A stretch of DNA of 64,000 nt from CAVQRC01 sp963715045 (GTDB lineage: Bacteria > Planctomycetota > Planctomycetia > Pirellulales > Lacipirellulaceae), in assembly GCA_963715045.1 (NCBI GenBank), contig CAVQRC010000009.1, positions 248,001-312,000 of the forward strand. The letters run 5' to 3'. Of this stretch, positions 36,584 through 46,863 are shown piece after piece (the stretch's first letter is position 1; every line of letters starts with the position of its first letter). The notes under the pieces are model-generated. The model did not search any database. It worked only from the letters and a program-made list of their open reading frames with translations, and was not told the origin of the DNA. The translations under genes were made by a program, and so were the position numbers.

Positions 36584-38968
36584 GTGCATGCTTCGCGTTC
36601 CGCGAACCGATCCTGCCGCGTCGTTCAGCGATCCGTCGTGGTCGTCCTGATCTGGATGCTGTGGCCCATGGGAGCCGCGACCGCGCAGCGGCCACGGCCC
36701 GAGTCGATCACCGCCGAGCAGGTTCGTACCGCTATCGAACGCGGGGTGAACTATCTGAAGAGACAGCAGAAACCTCGCGGCAACTGGCCCGAAATGCTCG
36801 GTTACGAGGGCGGTGTCACCGCCCTGGCCACGCTGGCACTACTCAACAGCGGAGTGCCGCCCAGCGACGCGGTGATTCAAAAGTCGCTCACTTACCTCCG
36901 AGGTATCGAGCCGCGAAGAACCTATGTCGTCGCCCTGCAGACGATGGTCTTGTGCGCTGCCGAACCCAACCGCGACCGGGTCCAGATCCAGCGGAATGTC
37001 ATGTGGCTCGAGTCACGGCAGATCACCGCTGGAGACATGAACGGTTCCTGGGACTACGGCGACGGACAGCAGGGCGGAGGAGACAACAGCAACGCCCAAT
37101 TCGCGGTCCTCGCTTTGCATGAAGCTGAACGGATGGGCGCCGAAGTCAGTCAGCAGACCTGGAACCGCGCGTACGATTACTGGAAGAGATCGCAAAACAT
37201 CGACGGGTCGTGGGGCTACAAGCCGGGGGGACCGGGGACCGGCAGCATGACTTGCGCCGGAATCGGCGCCATGTTGATCACCTCTTCGCGGACGACCGCC
37301 GGTGATTCCCGCGTCGAGGGGGAGCGGATCGTCTGTTGCGGGGGCGGCACCGGCGATGACTCGGTCGAAAGGGGTATGACATGGCTCGCCAGGCGATTCT
37401 CCGTTCGCGGTAATCCCACCCCGCGGGGAGCCGCCTCGCGATGGCACTACTATTACCTGTACGCCGTCGAACGCATCGGGCGGCTTGGAGGTCGCCGCTT
37501 CATCGGCGAACACGACTGGTATCGCGAGGGAGCCGAGTATCTCGTATTGCGGGCCAAGGAACCCTTCCAGGAAGCCTGGACCGGCGAGCAGCACTCCGAG
37601 CAGCGGCCCGAAATCGCGACCTCGATGGCTCTCCTGTTTCTCTCCAAGGGGCGACGGCCGGTCGTGATGGCCCAACTCCGCTACGGCGACAATGAAGACT
37701 GGAACCACCACCGCCGCGGCGTCCGCAATTTGACCGCGTTCACAGAGACAGTGTGGGACATCGATCTCACCTGGCAGATCTTCGACGCCAAAGATGCCAC
37801 CGCCGAAGATCTCCTCCAGACCCCCGTCCTGTTTATCAGTGGCAGCCAGCGGCCCGACCTGCTGCGAGAGGCCGACAAGCTCCGCGATTACATCGATCGT
37901 GGCGGATTCATTTTCGCCGAAGCATGCTGCGACGATGCGCGGGGCTTTCAGGAGGGATTCCGCAAACTCATAACGCGGGTGTTTCCCGAGCCCGAGTACA
38001 AGCTTCGCCGGCTCGAACCAGACCATCCGATCTGGCGGGCCGAGCGCCGCGTCCGGCCCGAATCACCCTACGTCGGACAACTGTGGTCTGTTGAGTATGG
38101 TTGTCGGACGTGCGTCGTGTTTTGCGAGCGAGACTTGTCGTGTCTCTGGGATCTGCACCGGCTGACGCAGGACGAAACCTATCCGGTCCCCGTCCGCCAG
38201 GCGATCGACGATGCGCTCACGATCGGCATTAACGTGTTGACCTACGCCACGAATCGCGTGCCCAAATACAAGGAAGACAATTTCGCGCTCGCCAATGCAT
38301 CGGGCGATGTCGAGAGCGAAGGGAGCCGGGCCGTGATTCGCGTAGCGAAGCTGCGACACGGTGGTGGGTGCGACGACGCGCCTGGCGCACTGGCCAATTT
38401 GTTGCGAGCGGCAGAACAGGGAGAAGCCAGCCTCGTCGTTCGCGGCGAGCAGGAGCCGATCGCGATCAAGGAAGAGACGCTGCGGGAGTTTCCCCTCGTC
38501 TTCATGCATGGCCGCAATCGATTTCGCTTGACGCCGGCCGAACGCACGGCGCTGGGAGAGTACCTCGAGCGGGGCGGTACCTTGATGGCCGATGCGATCT
38601 GTGCCAGCGATGCCTTTGCCGACGCGTTTCGCAACGAGATGCGGGAAGTACTGCAGGCCTATCCGCTCGAGCCGATTCCGGCCGACGACCCGCTGCTGAC
38701 TCCCGAGTACGGCGGCTTCGACATTCGCCAGGTCAGCCGTCGCGATCCGCAGGCGGCCGCGGCTGGCGATCCGCTCGCCGCTCGCAACCGACAGGTGCCA
38801 CCCGAACTCGAAGGCATCCGGATCGATGGACGCTGGGCCGTGATCTTCTCCCGCTACGACCTCAGCTGTGCGCTCGAGCAGCACGATTCCTTGCAATGCC
38901 GCGGGTACAGCCAGAAAGACGCCGCCCGGATCGGCCTCAACATCCTGCTGTACGCCATGAACCAGTGA
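36584..38968 (+). CDS. DUF4159 protein with terpenoid-cyclase-like N-domain
   Basis: 794 residues. The start is GTG at 36584, chosen because a perfect AGGAGGTGA lies just upstream. A signal peptide (VVVVLIWMLWPMGAATA) exports it. The N-half carries alpha-alpha-barrel repeats of the squalene-cyclase type (AIERGVNYLKRQQKPRGNWP, SQNIDGSWGYKPGGPGTGSM). The C-half holds two DUF4159 copies: LRYGDNEDWNHHRRGVRNL with LFISGSQRPDLLREADKLRD, and VIRVAKLRHGGGCDDAPGAL with LVFMHGRNRFRLTPAERTAL, each ending in CVVFCERDLSCLW- or VIFSRYDLSCALE-like strands. It is divergent from the MoxR operon, a pairing often seen in this phylum. Confidence 0.9.
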   Translation: MHASRSANRSCRVVQRSVVVVLIWMLWPMGAATAQRPRPESITAEQVRTAIERGVNYLKRQQKPRGNWPEMLGYEGGVTALATLALLNSGVPPSDAVIQKSLTYLRGIEPRRTYVVALQTMVLCAAEPNRDRVQIQRNVMWLESRQITAGDMNGSWDYGDGQQGGGDNSNAQFAVLALHEAERMGAEVSQQTWNRAYDYWKRSQNIDGSWGYKPGGPGTGSMTCAGIGAMLITSSRTTAGDSRVEGERIVCCGGGTGDDSVERGMTWLARRFSVRGNPTPRGAASRWHYYYLYAVERIGRLGGRRFIGEHDWYREGAEYLVLRAKEPFQEAWTGEQHSEQRPEIATSMALLFLSKGRRPVVMAQLRYGDNEDWNHHRRGVRNLTAFTETVWDIDLTWQIFDAKDATAEDLLQTPVLFISGSQRPDLLREADKLRDYIDRGGFIFAEACCDDARGFQEGFRKLITRVFPEPEYKLRRLEPDHPIWRAERRVRPESPYVGQLWSVEYGCRTCVVFCERDLSCLWDLHRLTQDETYPVPVRQAIDDALTIGINVLTYATNRVPKYKEDNFALANASGDVESEGSRAVIRVAKLRHGGGCDDAPGALANLLRAAEQGEASLVVRGEQEPIAIKEETLREFPLVFMHGRNRFRLTPAERTALGEYLERGGTLMADAICASDAFADAFRNEMREVLQAYPLEPIPADDPLLTPEYGGFDIRQVSRRDPQAAAAGDPLAARNRQVPPELEGIRIDGRWAVIFSRYDLSCALEQHDSLQCRGYSQKDAARIGLNILLYAMNQ

Positions 38969-39337
38969 CGCCTCCCCGAGACCCGTCGTTCCATCTGCCG
39001 CCGCGGGCGGGACAATATCCAGGCGGTTGTCCACGCGGCGGGCGACGACCAAATCGACGCGGTGCGCCAGTTCCTCCACAAGAATGAATGAGGACATCCC
39101 TTCCCAGCAAACCCCAATTCCTCCGCGAAATCCTCCGCGGCTCGTCAAAGACTTCTCGGTCCGCGACGAACCGCATGCGGTTACCAGACCGCCCGCATCG
39201 GGGCGATGGCGGGTCGCCTGTTTCGGATCGCAGACTTGAAAGACTGCCAATGCTTGCGCACCAGGTAACGAATCGCCAAGGTTGTCAAAGTCCAGTTCCA
39301 CTGGCTGTGACCTTTTGTGGAGTCGCCGGTCGACGCA
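38969..39337. other. Intergenic region, no gene seen
   Basis: About 370 bases between convergent genes. No reading frame looks coding on either strand and I see no hairpin with a U-tract. Confidence 0.4.
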
Positions 39338-40348
39338 CTAGGAGCCAAGAATGCGCCGATACAGCGTCAGATAGGCGTTCGCCATCCGATCGACTGTGAA
39401 CCGTTCAGCTACGGCGCGGCGGACCCTGCGGCGATCGATCTCGTTGATACGTTTGATCGCCTGATCCACTTCGTCAAGGCTGTTGACCAGAAAACCGGTG
39501 ACCCCATGCTCAATCAGCTCAGGCATCGATCCCCGCCGGGAGGCGATGACGGGCGTACCGCAAGCCATCGCCTCGATCACCGAAAGCCCGAATGGCTCGT
39601 CGAAGTTGATGAGGTGCAAAAGCGCATGTGCGCTTCCAAGAGCGCGTAGCCGCTGCGTCCCACCGACTGCACCGTGATAGGTTGCCCGCACGCCGTCATC
39701 GGCTGGAACGACTTCCTGTTGATAGTAGTCGGTGTCTTGCACGATGCCGTACATGTGGAGATGACGGCCGCTTGTGCGAGCGGCGGCGATCGCCTCTGCG
39801 GCGCCCTTGTCGGGATGGATACGTCCGAAGAAGAGCAGATCGTCGCTGCCCTCCGGATTGAACGGAAAATCATCGATCGGAATACCGTGATGAATCGTCG
39901 CAGCGTATCGCAGATCGGGATGACGATCCGCGTCGCTGATGGCGACGTAGTAGACCACGTCCTGGTATTCCGAATACATCGGCAGGATTCGTTCTGATGT
40001 GAAGCCGTGGATCGTCGTCACGATTGGTGTGTCGATCAGACGCGCGAAGGCGTGGGCAGGGAAGTCCGCCTGATTGTGAATCAGATCGAACCCACCGGCC
40101 TGTTCGAAGAGGTGGGCGAGGTGGCGGAATTCCCAGACCTTCGCATCGATCGATGCATCGTCGCCATACGGAGATGGCACGACGCCATCGAGTGTTCCGG
40201 CGGTGATGCTGTCGAGCGTGGCAAAAAGCGTCACCTCGACCCCACGCTCGACGAGCGCCTCGGTCAGCATACTGGTGACGAGTTCCCAAGGGCCGTAGGT
40301 TCGCGGAGGCGTGCGCCAAGCGATCGGGGCCAGCATCGCGACGCGCAT
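39338..40348 (-). CDS. Family 4 glycosyltransferase (GT-B fold)
   Basis: 336 residues. The N-domain opens with VAMLAPIAWRTPPRTYGPWE; the C-domain has LLFFGRIHPDKGAAEAIAAA and the nucleotide-sugar site EPFGLSVIEAMACGTPVIAS followed by RRGSMPELIEHG, the E-X7-E pattern of GT4. It probably moves a sugar from a nucleotide donor in the cytoplasm. One base separates its ATG from the stop codon of the GH13 gene, so the two form an operon, and a shared role in alpha-glucan or disaccharide turnover is plausible but unproved. Confidence 0.92.
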   Translation of the reverse strand: MRVAMLAPIAWRTPPRTYGPWELVTSMLTEALVERGVEVTLFATLDSITAGTLDGVVPSPYGDDASIDAKVWEFRHLAHLFEQAGGFDLIHNQADFPAHAFARLIDTPIVTTIHGFTSERILPMYSEYQDVVYYVAISDADRHPDLRYAATIHHGIPIDDFPFNPEGSDDLLFFGRIHPDKGAAEAIAAARTSGRHLHMYGIVQDTDYYQQEVVPADDGVRATYHGAVGGTQRLRALGSAHALLHLINFDEPFGLSVIEAMACGTPVIASRRGSMPELIEHGVTGFLVNSLDEVDQAIKRINEIDRRRVRRAVAERFTVDRMANAYLTLYRRILGS

Positions 40349-40349
40349 G

Positions 40350-41965
40350 TTAGTGTTTCTCTTTCAGGCGTACTACGAGACCTTCGTCCGGGGCGAGCGT
40401 TCCGTTCAGCGGGCGAAGTGCCAGGTTCGACGGCCACAAAGTCGATGCCAGAACATCGGCGACACACGTATCTTTCGACAGCGTAAGAGACCGCGTCTCG
40501 TGGCAGAGGTTCAGCGCGATCAGCAGGCACTCCCCAGCATGTCGCCGCTGGTAGGCGAGTACGTCTTCCGCTACGTCGACGAGCGTGACATCGCCGATTG
40601 CGAGGGCGTCGTGTGATCGCCGCAGCGCGAGCAGTGATCGGTAGAGAGACAGAAATGAGCTGGAGTCCTGATCCTGTACCGCAATGTTGCGCACGCGCCA
40701 GTCTTCGTTCAGCGGAAGCCACGGATCGAAGGTACTGAATCCAGCATAGGCCGAAGCATCCCAGGGGATCGGTGTACGCGAACGATCGCGACCAATCCCC
40801 AGGCCGGGCTGACGTAGATCTTGCGGATCGCATACTCGATCAGGCGGAATTTCCACGTCGGCAATACCGATTTCGTCGCCTTGGTACAACGTCGGCGTGC
40901 CGCGAAGCGTCAGTAGAAGCATTGCGGCAACTCGTGCCTGCGGCTCGCCGACCCGCGCAGCGATCCGCGGCGCGTCATGGCTGCCGAGCACCCAGTTGGG
41001 CCAGCCAAATGCGGGCAGAGATGCTTCGTAGTCTGAAATCATCCGTCTGAGCGAGGCGGCGTTCCAGACGCTTTCGATGAGGTGAAAGTTAACCGGAAGA
41101 TGCACCTGAGGATGATCCGGTGTGCCGTACCATCGGGCGAGACGGTCGTTGGGCAAACAGATCTCGCCGATCAGGACGCGGTCGCCATAACTATCGGCGA
41201 GCTTGCGGAACTCGGCTGCGATGGCGTGTGCTTCGGGCTGGTCGGTCGAATAGAGCTGAATCAACCGGTCGCGCTGCGTGCGGTCGGGCGTCCAGTCCGC
41301 ATTGATCGGATTGTCGGGAAGCAGCTCGGCTTTGATGATGTGCCAGAGCACGTCGATCCGGAATCCGTCGACACCGCGGTCGAGCCAGAACCGCAGCACC
41401 GCCATCATCGCTTCCCGAAGCTCGGGGCTACGCCAGTTGAGGTCGGGTTGCGTTTTGAGGAAAGCGTGAAGGTAGTACTGGCCTGTGGTCTCGTCCCATT
41501 CCCAGGACGAGCCACCGAAGTCGCTGATCCAATTGTTCGGTGGTCCTCCGCGGGGCGCCTGATCACGCCAGATATACCAGTCTCGTTTCGGGTTCTGCGC
41601 GACGCCCGGCTTTCGACGAACCATGGATGCTGGTCGGACGAATGATTTGGAACGAAATCGAGCAGCAGCCTGAGACCCCGCGCGTGGACCGCGGAAAGCA
41701 GCCGGTCGAACCCGGCGAGGTCGCCGAACATGGGGTCGATGCCGCAATAGTCAGCAACGTCGTATCCGAAATCCGCCATGGGAGAGGGATAAATCGGTGA
41801 CAGCCAGATCGCATCGATCCCAAGCTCAGCGAGATAATCCAGTCGCGACTCGATTCCGGCAAGGTCACCCACGCCGTCCGCATCGCTATCCTGAAACGAT
41901 CGAGGGTAGATCTGATAGATCACCCCGCGCTCCCACCAAGGAGTCTCTCTTTGACCTTCGCACAC
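40350..41965 (-). CDS. GH13 alpha-glucosidase-like enzyme, frameshifted near 41605
   Basis: The N-terminal part starts at a GTG at 41965 (WWERGVIYQIYPRSFQDSDA) and includes DFVPNHSSDQHPWFVES, the first catalytic-barrel motif. The frame breaks near 41600-41610 (expected ESRASR then NPKRDWYIW) and the next frame goes on with DWYIWRDQAPRGGPPNNW, the nucleophile in GVDGFRIDVLWH, the acid in VLIGEICLP and the transition-state HD in WVLGSHDAPRIA. Joined, the product is about 538 residues, normal for GH13 oligo-1,6-glucosidase or alpha-glucosidase types. It should cleave or transfer alpha-glucosides; no signal peptide is seen. One missing base explains the break; a base-call error is likely. Confidence 0.88.
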
Positions 41966-42107
41966 CGTAGCGACTATCTCAATTCGTTTGAGTTACGAAG
42001 GAGCATCCAGCGAGACACCCATCTGGACAGAACTGTATTGTCCATACGCGGGGAGAATGCGGTCGCCACACTTCGTTGCAGCCGTCCCCCGCACGCGTCA
42101 ACCGACT

Positions 42108-42286
42108 CTACCCTAATGTCGAACACATCGCATTACCAACGAGGCCCCGAAAGTCTCGCGACGTGACGCTGCCGATTGGCAGTTCGAGGATGGCCGCGAT
42201 TTCCTTGTGCGGCAGTTCTTCGACGTGTCGCATCACGATGATCTCCCATTGGTCCGCGGGGATCTGCTGCAATTCACCTCCTGCTG
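42108..42286 (-). pseudogene. Remnant of an ECF sigma factor (region 4)
   Basis: On the minus strand about 55 codons read LQQIPADQWEIIVMRHVEEL then PHKEIAAILELPIGSVTSR and stop at 42108. This is the region 4 helix-turn-helix of an ECF sigma factor (compare L-P-X-X-X-R-E-V-I-X-L-R-H and E-I-A-X-X-L). The recognition helix is lost after SVTSR, and no region 2 is found upstream. It sits in the gap behind the DUF1559/lipoprotein unit and looks like a decayed gene. Confidence 0.65.
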
Positions 42287-42329
42287 CTGGTTTCGCTGGC
42301 GATGCGTGGTTTCCAGGATGCCTGCGTGG

Positions 42330-42743
42330 CTAGCGTTGGTTCGGTGTGCTCGTCAGCAAGAACGTCAGTTCGTGCGGACCTGCCGCCGTCACTTCCGCGG
42401 TCAAGGTCGAGTGTTGCCCGTAGCGGTCCGGGATCATGGATTCGTAAACCGGTTCCCCGTATTTGCCGGTCTTGCCGGCCACTAGCCGCGAGGCTTGGAT
42501 TTCAATACGGTACCGGCCCGGTTTGATCCCAAGCTCGAACTCGCCGTTCTTGACTTCCGCCATTTGCGGCGCGATTTCGGGATCGTCAGGCTGGAACAGT
42601 ACCGTCCCGGTCTCGAGCGGCCGTTCGTCCAGGCGGACGGTCCCAGAGACCCACGGATCGCTGCCGGACGGACCGCCACAGCCAGCGAGCACGACGGTCA
42701 GCCAGATAATCCACGGCAAATGCCCTTGGCGCTGGTCGGCCAT
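42330..42743 (-). CDS. Small carboxypeptidase-regulatory-like lipoprotein
   Basis: 137 residues from the ATG at 42743. A lipobox ends the signal (WIIWLTVVLAGCGGPSG). The mature part is one beta-sandwich of the type often found next to DUF1559 genes: VSGTVRLDERPLETGTVLFQ, AEVKNGEFELGIKPGRYRIE and LTAEVTAAGPHELTFLLTS. Its start codon lies three bases after the DUF1559 stop, so the two are one unit. The pairing is very common in Planctomycetota; the lipoprotein may anchor or bind the pilin-like partner. Confidence 0.85.
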   Translation of the reverse strand: MADQRQGHLPWIIWLTVVLAGCGGPSGSDPWVSGTVRLDERPLETGTVLFQPDDPEIAPQMAEVKNGEFELGIKPGRYRIEIQASRLVAGKTGKYGEPVYESMIPDRYGQHSTLTAEVTAAGPHELTFLLTSTPNQR

Positions 42744-42745
42744 GC

Positions 42746-43762
42746 TCACGGCTCCGCTGCCACTTCGCCGCCGGCACGCGTGCCCAGATTTCGCCAGAGC
42801 AGCGGGTCGATCGAATTCGAGGACTGGCTCACCGAGCCATCGGTCAGCAGCGTATTGACGCCACCCGGGTGATAGCTCCGCGTAGACTGCACGACGTTCG
42901 CCGTGCCCAGCGGCTGGCACGGCGCCTCGGGCAGCGGGATGCAATAGTTCGAGCGATCTCCGACGGAGGTATTCGGGGGATAAAGCGTGCTGAACAGATT
43001 GTTGCCTTCCCACGAGTTGTAATATCGGCCCCGCAAGTCGTTCGCGCGTTCATTGTCGGGTGAGAGAATAATCTCGGCGGCGAGCAGCGTGTGCGAGCTG
43101 CCGTCCTCGATTTCGGCCATCCGGACCCCTGAGAGAGGGAAGGCGATGCCGTTGAGCTGGCTGCCGTTGAGTTCCGGCAGGGGAGAGCCGCTATTGCCGA
43201 ACACGGTCGACCCGGCACAGAACACATAGTTGCCGTGGAATCCCTGCGACGCCTCGGGACTGTAGATCCCAGCCCAAGCGGACGAACGGCTGGTGAACGT
43301 CGTGTTCTTGCCAGCAGCCGGATCGGTCGGACACATAAAGCTGGGGATCGGCACCCAGTTGAAGTCAACTTCCGTCGTTCGTCCTGCGCTCGTGGCGCTG
43401 TGTTCCTGATTATTCAGCGCGTGCAACTGGCCCTCTTCGATATACGGCAATAGGGCCTGGAACCAGCAGCGGCGTTCCCAGTCGAAACCGCTGAGCGACG
43501 CGGCCGGTTCATACGAGCCGAGATAGTTGAACTGGCCCGGTGGGAAAGCTTGAAACGTCGCGTAGTAGTTGTGGGTGGCTAGTCCGGTCTGCTTGAGATG
43601 ATTGCTGCACTGCATTCGCCGTGCCGATTCGCGGGCCGATTGGACGGCCGGCAACAGCAGCGAAACCAGGATCCCGATAATGGCAATCACAACGAGCAGC
43701 TCGACCAGCGTAAAGCCAGGTGCCGAGTCTCGGAAGCTGCGGCATTGAAATCGCAAGGCCAT
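42746..43762 (-). CDS. DUF1559 prepilin-like protein
   Basis: 338 residues. Prepilin site SAPGFTLVELLVVIAIIGIL, then LLPAVQSARESARRMQCSNH and LKQTGLATHNYYATF, the DUF1559 signature, and the closing SYHPGGVNTLLTDGSVSQSS. Unlike the copy behind the riboswitch, the leader before the cleavage site is short (16 residues), the usual form. It is followed directly by a small lipoprotein gene. Such proteins are probably processed by prepilin peptidase and assembled on the cell surface or in the periplasm. Confidence 0.95.
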   Translation of the reverse strand: MALRFQCRSFRDSAPGFTLVELLVVIAIIGILVSLLLPAVQSARESARRMQCSNHLKQTGLATHNYYATFQAFPPGQFNYLGSYEPAASLSGFDWERRCWFQALLPYIEEGQLHALNNQEHSATSAGRTTEVDFNWVPIPSFMCPTDPAAGKNTTFTSRSSAWAGIYSPEASQGFHGNYVFCAGSTVFGNSGSPLPELNGSQLNGIAFPLSGVRMAEIEDGSSHTLLAAEIILSPDNERANDLRGRYYNSWEGNNLFSTLYPPNTSVGDRSNYCIPLPEAPCQPLGTANVVQSTRSYHPGGVNTLLTDGSVSQSSNSIDPLLWRNLGTRAGGEVAAEP

Positions 43763-43950
43763 TGGCTCTCAGTACCAGGAACAGGAGGCTACCTGACGGC
43801 TCCACAGTCTTCGGCGGCAGTCTACCCGCGTTAACCAGGTCGAGCAAATTACGTCTCGCAGAGGCAGGGACATCGCGTTCGCTATCGGTGGCTGGTTGTG
43901 GCGTGCTACATTGACTCTTCGGTTCAGCCTCGCAACATTCGGGACCCGGT

Positions 43951-46766
43951 ATGAAAATGTTTTGGCATGCGTCGCTCGGTTGGTGGGTTGCCTGCCTCGG
44001 GGCCCTGGCGTTCGGCGGAGACCGGGTCGAGTCGGGCACCGAAACTGCCGACCGGGCGCACTGGGCGTTCATCCCGCCGGAGCGGCCCCCACTGCCGGCG
44101 GTCAGTGATTCGTCCTGGATTCGCAGCCCGATCGATTGTTTCGTCCTCGCGCAGCTCGACACCGAGCAACTGCACCCGGCGGCCGACGCTGACCGCTACG
44201 AGTGGATCCGCCGCGTGTCGCTCGACCTCACCGGCCTGCCGCCGACGCTGAGCGAAGTCGAAGAATTCGTCATCGACCGTTCCGACGCCGCGTATGAGCG
44301 GGTGGTTGACCGGCTGCTCCGGTCGTCGCGGTACGGCGAACACATGGCCCGGTTTTGGCTCGATGCGACTCGGTATGCCGACACGAACGGCTACCAGTAC
44401 GACCTGGAGCGTGAGCAATGGGTGTGGCGGGATTGGGTGATCCATGCCCTTAATGCCAACATGCCGTTCGATCAGTTCACGATCGAGCAGCTTGCCGGCG
44501 ATCTGCTCCCCGATGCCACGGACCAGCAGCGGCTGGCGACCGCCATGCATCGCAATCACCCGATTACGATCGAGGGGGGAGTGATCGCCGAAGAGTATCG
44601 TACCGAGTACGTTGTCGATCGAGTCGTCACCACGTCGACGGTCTGGATGGGGCTGACCATGATGTGCGGGCGATGCCACGATCACAAGTACGATCCGATT
44701 TCACAAAATGATTTCTACAGTCTGTTCGCGTTCTTCAACAACGTGCCCGAACAGGGCAACGCTGCCCAATCGACGAAAGGCGCGAACGGATTCGACCCGG
44801 TGTTACGGGTCGAGTCGCCGCTCCGGTTAACCGAGCGAGCGCGACTCGCCGAGCAGCTCGCGAATGCGGAACAGGGTGTCGAGAACTTGCTCGACAACGA
44901 AAGCGAATCGCTTGCTGCCGCAGAAAAGCAGGTGGCCCGCGAAGAACGCGATCGGTGGGAAATTGTGGTGCCACCGCTCCGCCAATCGCGGGGTGGGGCG
45001 GAACTTGTCGTCCAGTCGGACCAGAGCTTGCTTGCTACCGGTCCGAATCCGGAAACCGATGTGTACGAGCTGATCCTCGACTGCGAGCGAGTCGTTCACG
45101 CCATTCGTCTGGAAGCTCTGACCGACGAATCACTCGTCGGAGGTGGAACGGGGCGGTCGCACAACGCCAACTTCGTGCTCAGCGAAGTGCAGGTCGCGGT
45201 CGCCGCGGCCGCCGCTCCCAATGACTTCACGGCCGTCGAGATCGCCACCGCCCGGGCCGATTACGCCCAACAGAACTACCCGGTGGCCGCCGCCATCGAC
45301 GGCAAGATCGACCGTCACGGCTGGGCCGTCGACGGACAAGCCAAACCACAGAACCGCACCGCGACATTCGTGCTCGCTCAGCCGATCGAGCCCGCGCAAA
45401 CCAGGCGTCGGCCAGGGTTCGGGTTCTTGTGCACCACGCCTGGGGCAGTCGTCATCAGATCGGCCGGCTTCGCGTCTCGATTGCCACGCATCCGATCGGT
45501 GACATGCCCGCCGACATCGCGGCGATCGTCGCAAAGGACTCCGCTCTGCGTTCGCCAGACGAGCAGACGCAGCTGACAGAGTATGTCGCCGGACGATTCG
45601 GTTCCGCTCAGCTCCGCAACGCGGTGCGGCGACTCAAGCAGCTCCGCGGCCAGCTCGCCGAGCTGCAGCAGATTCCGCCGACGATGGTGATGGCCGAAAT
45701 GGAGCAGCCCCGGAACTCCCGTGTGTTGTATCGAGGTGAGTACGACAAGCCCCGTGACGAAGTGCAACCGGGCACGCCCAGCGCGCTGCCGCCTCTGCCA
45801 GATGGGTTTCCTCGCGATCGCCTCGGTCTTGCTCGCTGGCTCGTGATGCCTGACCATCCGCTGACCGCACGGGTGACTGTCAATCGCCTGTGGCAGCAAC
45901 TGTTTGGCATCGGCATCGTCAAAACTGCCGAGGACTTCGGAACGCAGGGAGACAGGCCCACGCACCCCGAGCTGCTCGATTGGTTGGCGGTTGAATTCGT
46001 CGACTCGGGTTGGGATGTAAAGGCCCTGCTGAAAGAGATCGTGATGTCGGCCACGTATCGGCAGTCGTCCCGCGTGACATCCGAGCGACGGACCCGAGAT
46101 CCCGAGAACCGTCTTCTGACTCGCGGTCCGAGCGGACGGCTGGACGCCGAAGTGATTCGCGACAGCGCGCTGTTGGTCAGTGGTCTGCTCAGCGATCGCA
46201 TCGGCGGACCAAGTGTCTTTCCGTATCACCCGCCCGGACTCTGGCAGGAAATCAACAACCGGCCCGGATACTCGCGAACTTACCAGCAGGATTCCGCCGA
46301 CAAGCTTTATCGCCGCAGTCTCTACACGTTTTGGAAGCGGACCGTCCCGCCGCCGTCGATGTCGGCGTTCGATGCACCCGACCGCGAGTTCTGCCTGGTG
46401 CGACGATCGCGGACCAATACTCCGTTGCAGGCGCTGGTGTTGCTGCATGACCCGCAGTTTGTCGAGGCCGCACGACATCTCGGTGGCCGGATGCTCGCCG
46501 AGGGCGGTGCAACTACTCGGCAACGTCTCGAGTTTGGTTTTCGGCTTTGCCACAGCCGCACACCTTCAGAGCCCGAACTCGCCACGCTGACTGATGTCCT
46601 GGGGCGCCGCCTCGAGCAGTATCGCGGCGATCCGGATGCGGCCGCCCGCCTGCTGGCGGTTGGCGACTCACCCCCGGACCACTCACTCGATGCCGCCGAA
46701 CTGGCCGCCTGGACCACCGTCGGACGCGTGCTGTTGAACCTGAGCGAATTCGTCACCAAACCCTGA
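43951..46766 (+). CDS. DUF1549/DUF1553 protein (PSD1 family), frameshifted near 45400
   Basis: A signal peptide (MFWHASLGWWVACLGALAFG) exports it. DUF1549 follows: DRYEWIRRVSLDLTGLPPTL, YGEHMARFWLDATRYADTNG and the cytochrome-like MMCGRCHDHKYDPISQNDFY. Around 45395-45420 the frame is lost; the next frame continues with HHAWGSRHQIGRLRVSIATH and then DUF1553 (LGLARWLVMPDHPLTARVTV, FGIGIVKTAEDFGTQGDRPT, RSRTNTPLQALVLLHDPQFV). Joined, about 938 residues, close to family length. Members are paired with DUF1501 proteins, as here. The role is unproved; the family's C-X-X-C-H motif is thought to bind haem. Confidence 0.9.
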
Positions 46767-46776
46767 CGTCGCCCGT

Positions 46777-46805
46777 CCCGAAAAGACCCCAGGGGTCTTT
46801 TCGGG
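46777..46805. repeat. Near-perfect inverted repeat between DUF1549 and DUF1501 genes
   Basis: Two 14-base arms, CCCGAAAAGACCCC and GGGGTCTTTTCGGG, are separated by a single A. It begins ten bases after the DUF1549/1553 stop codon. The central AAAGACCCCAGGGGT occurs again at 46842-46856, directly before the DUF1501 start codon. It could act as a terminator or attenuator between the two genes. Confidence 0.85.
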
Positions 46806-46863
46806 AATCTGGGTAGTTTTAAAACCTGCCTGTTTTGTCAGAAAGACCCCAGGGGTGTTCCCG

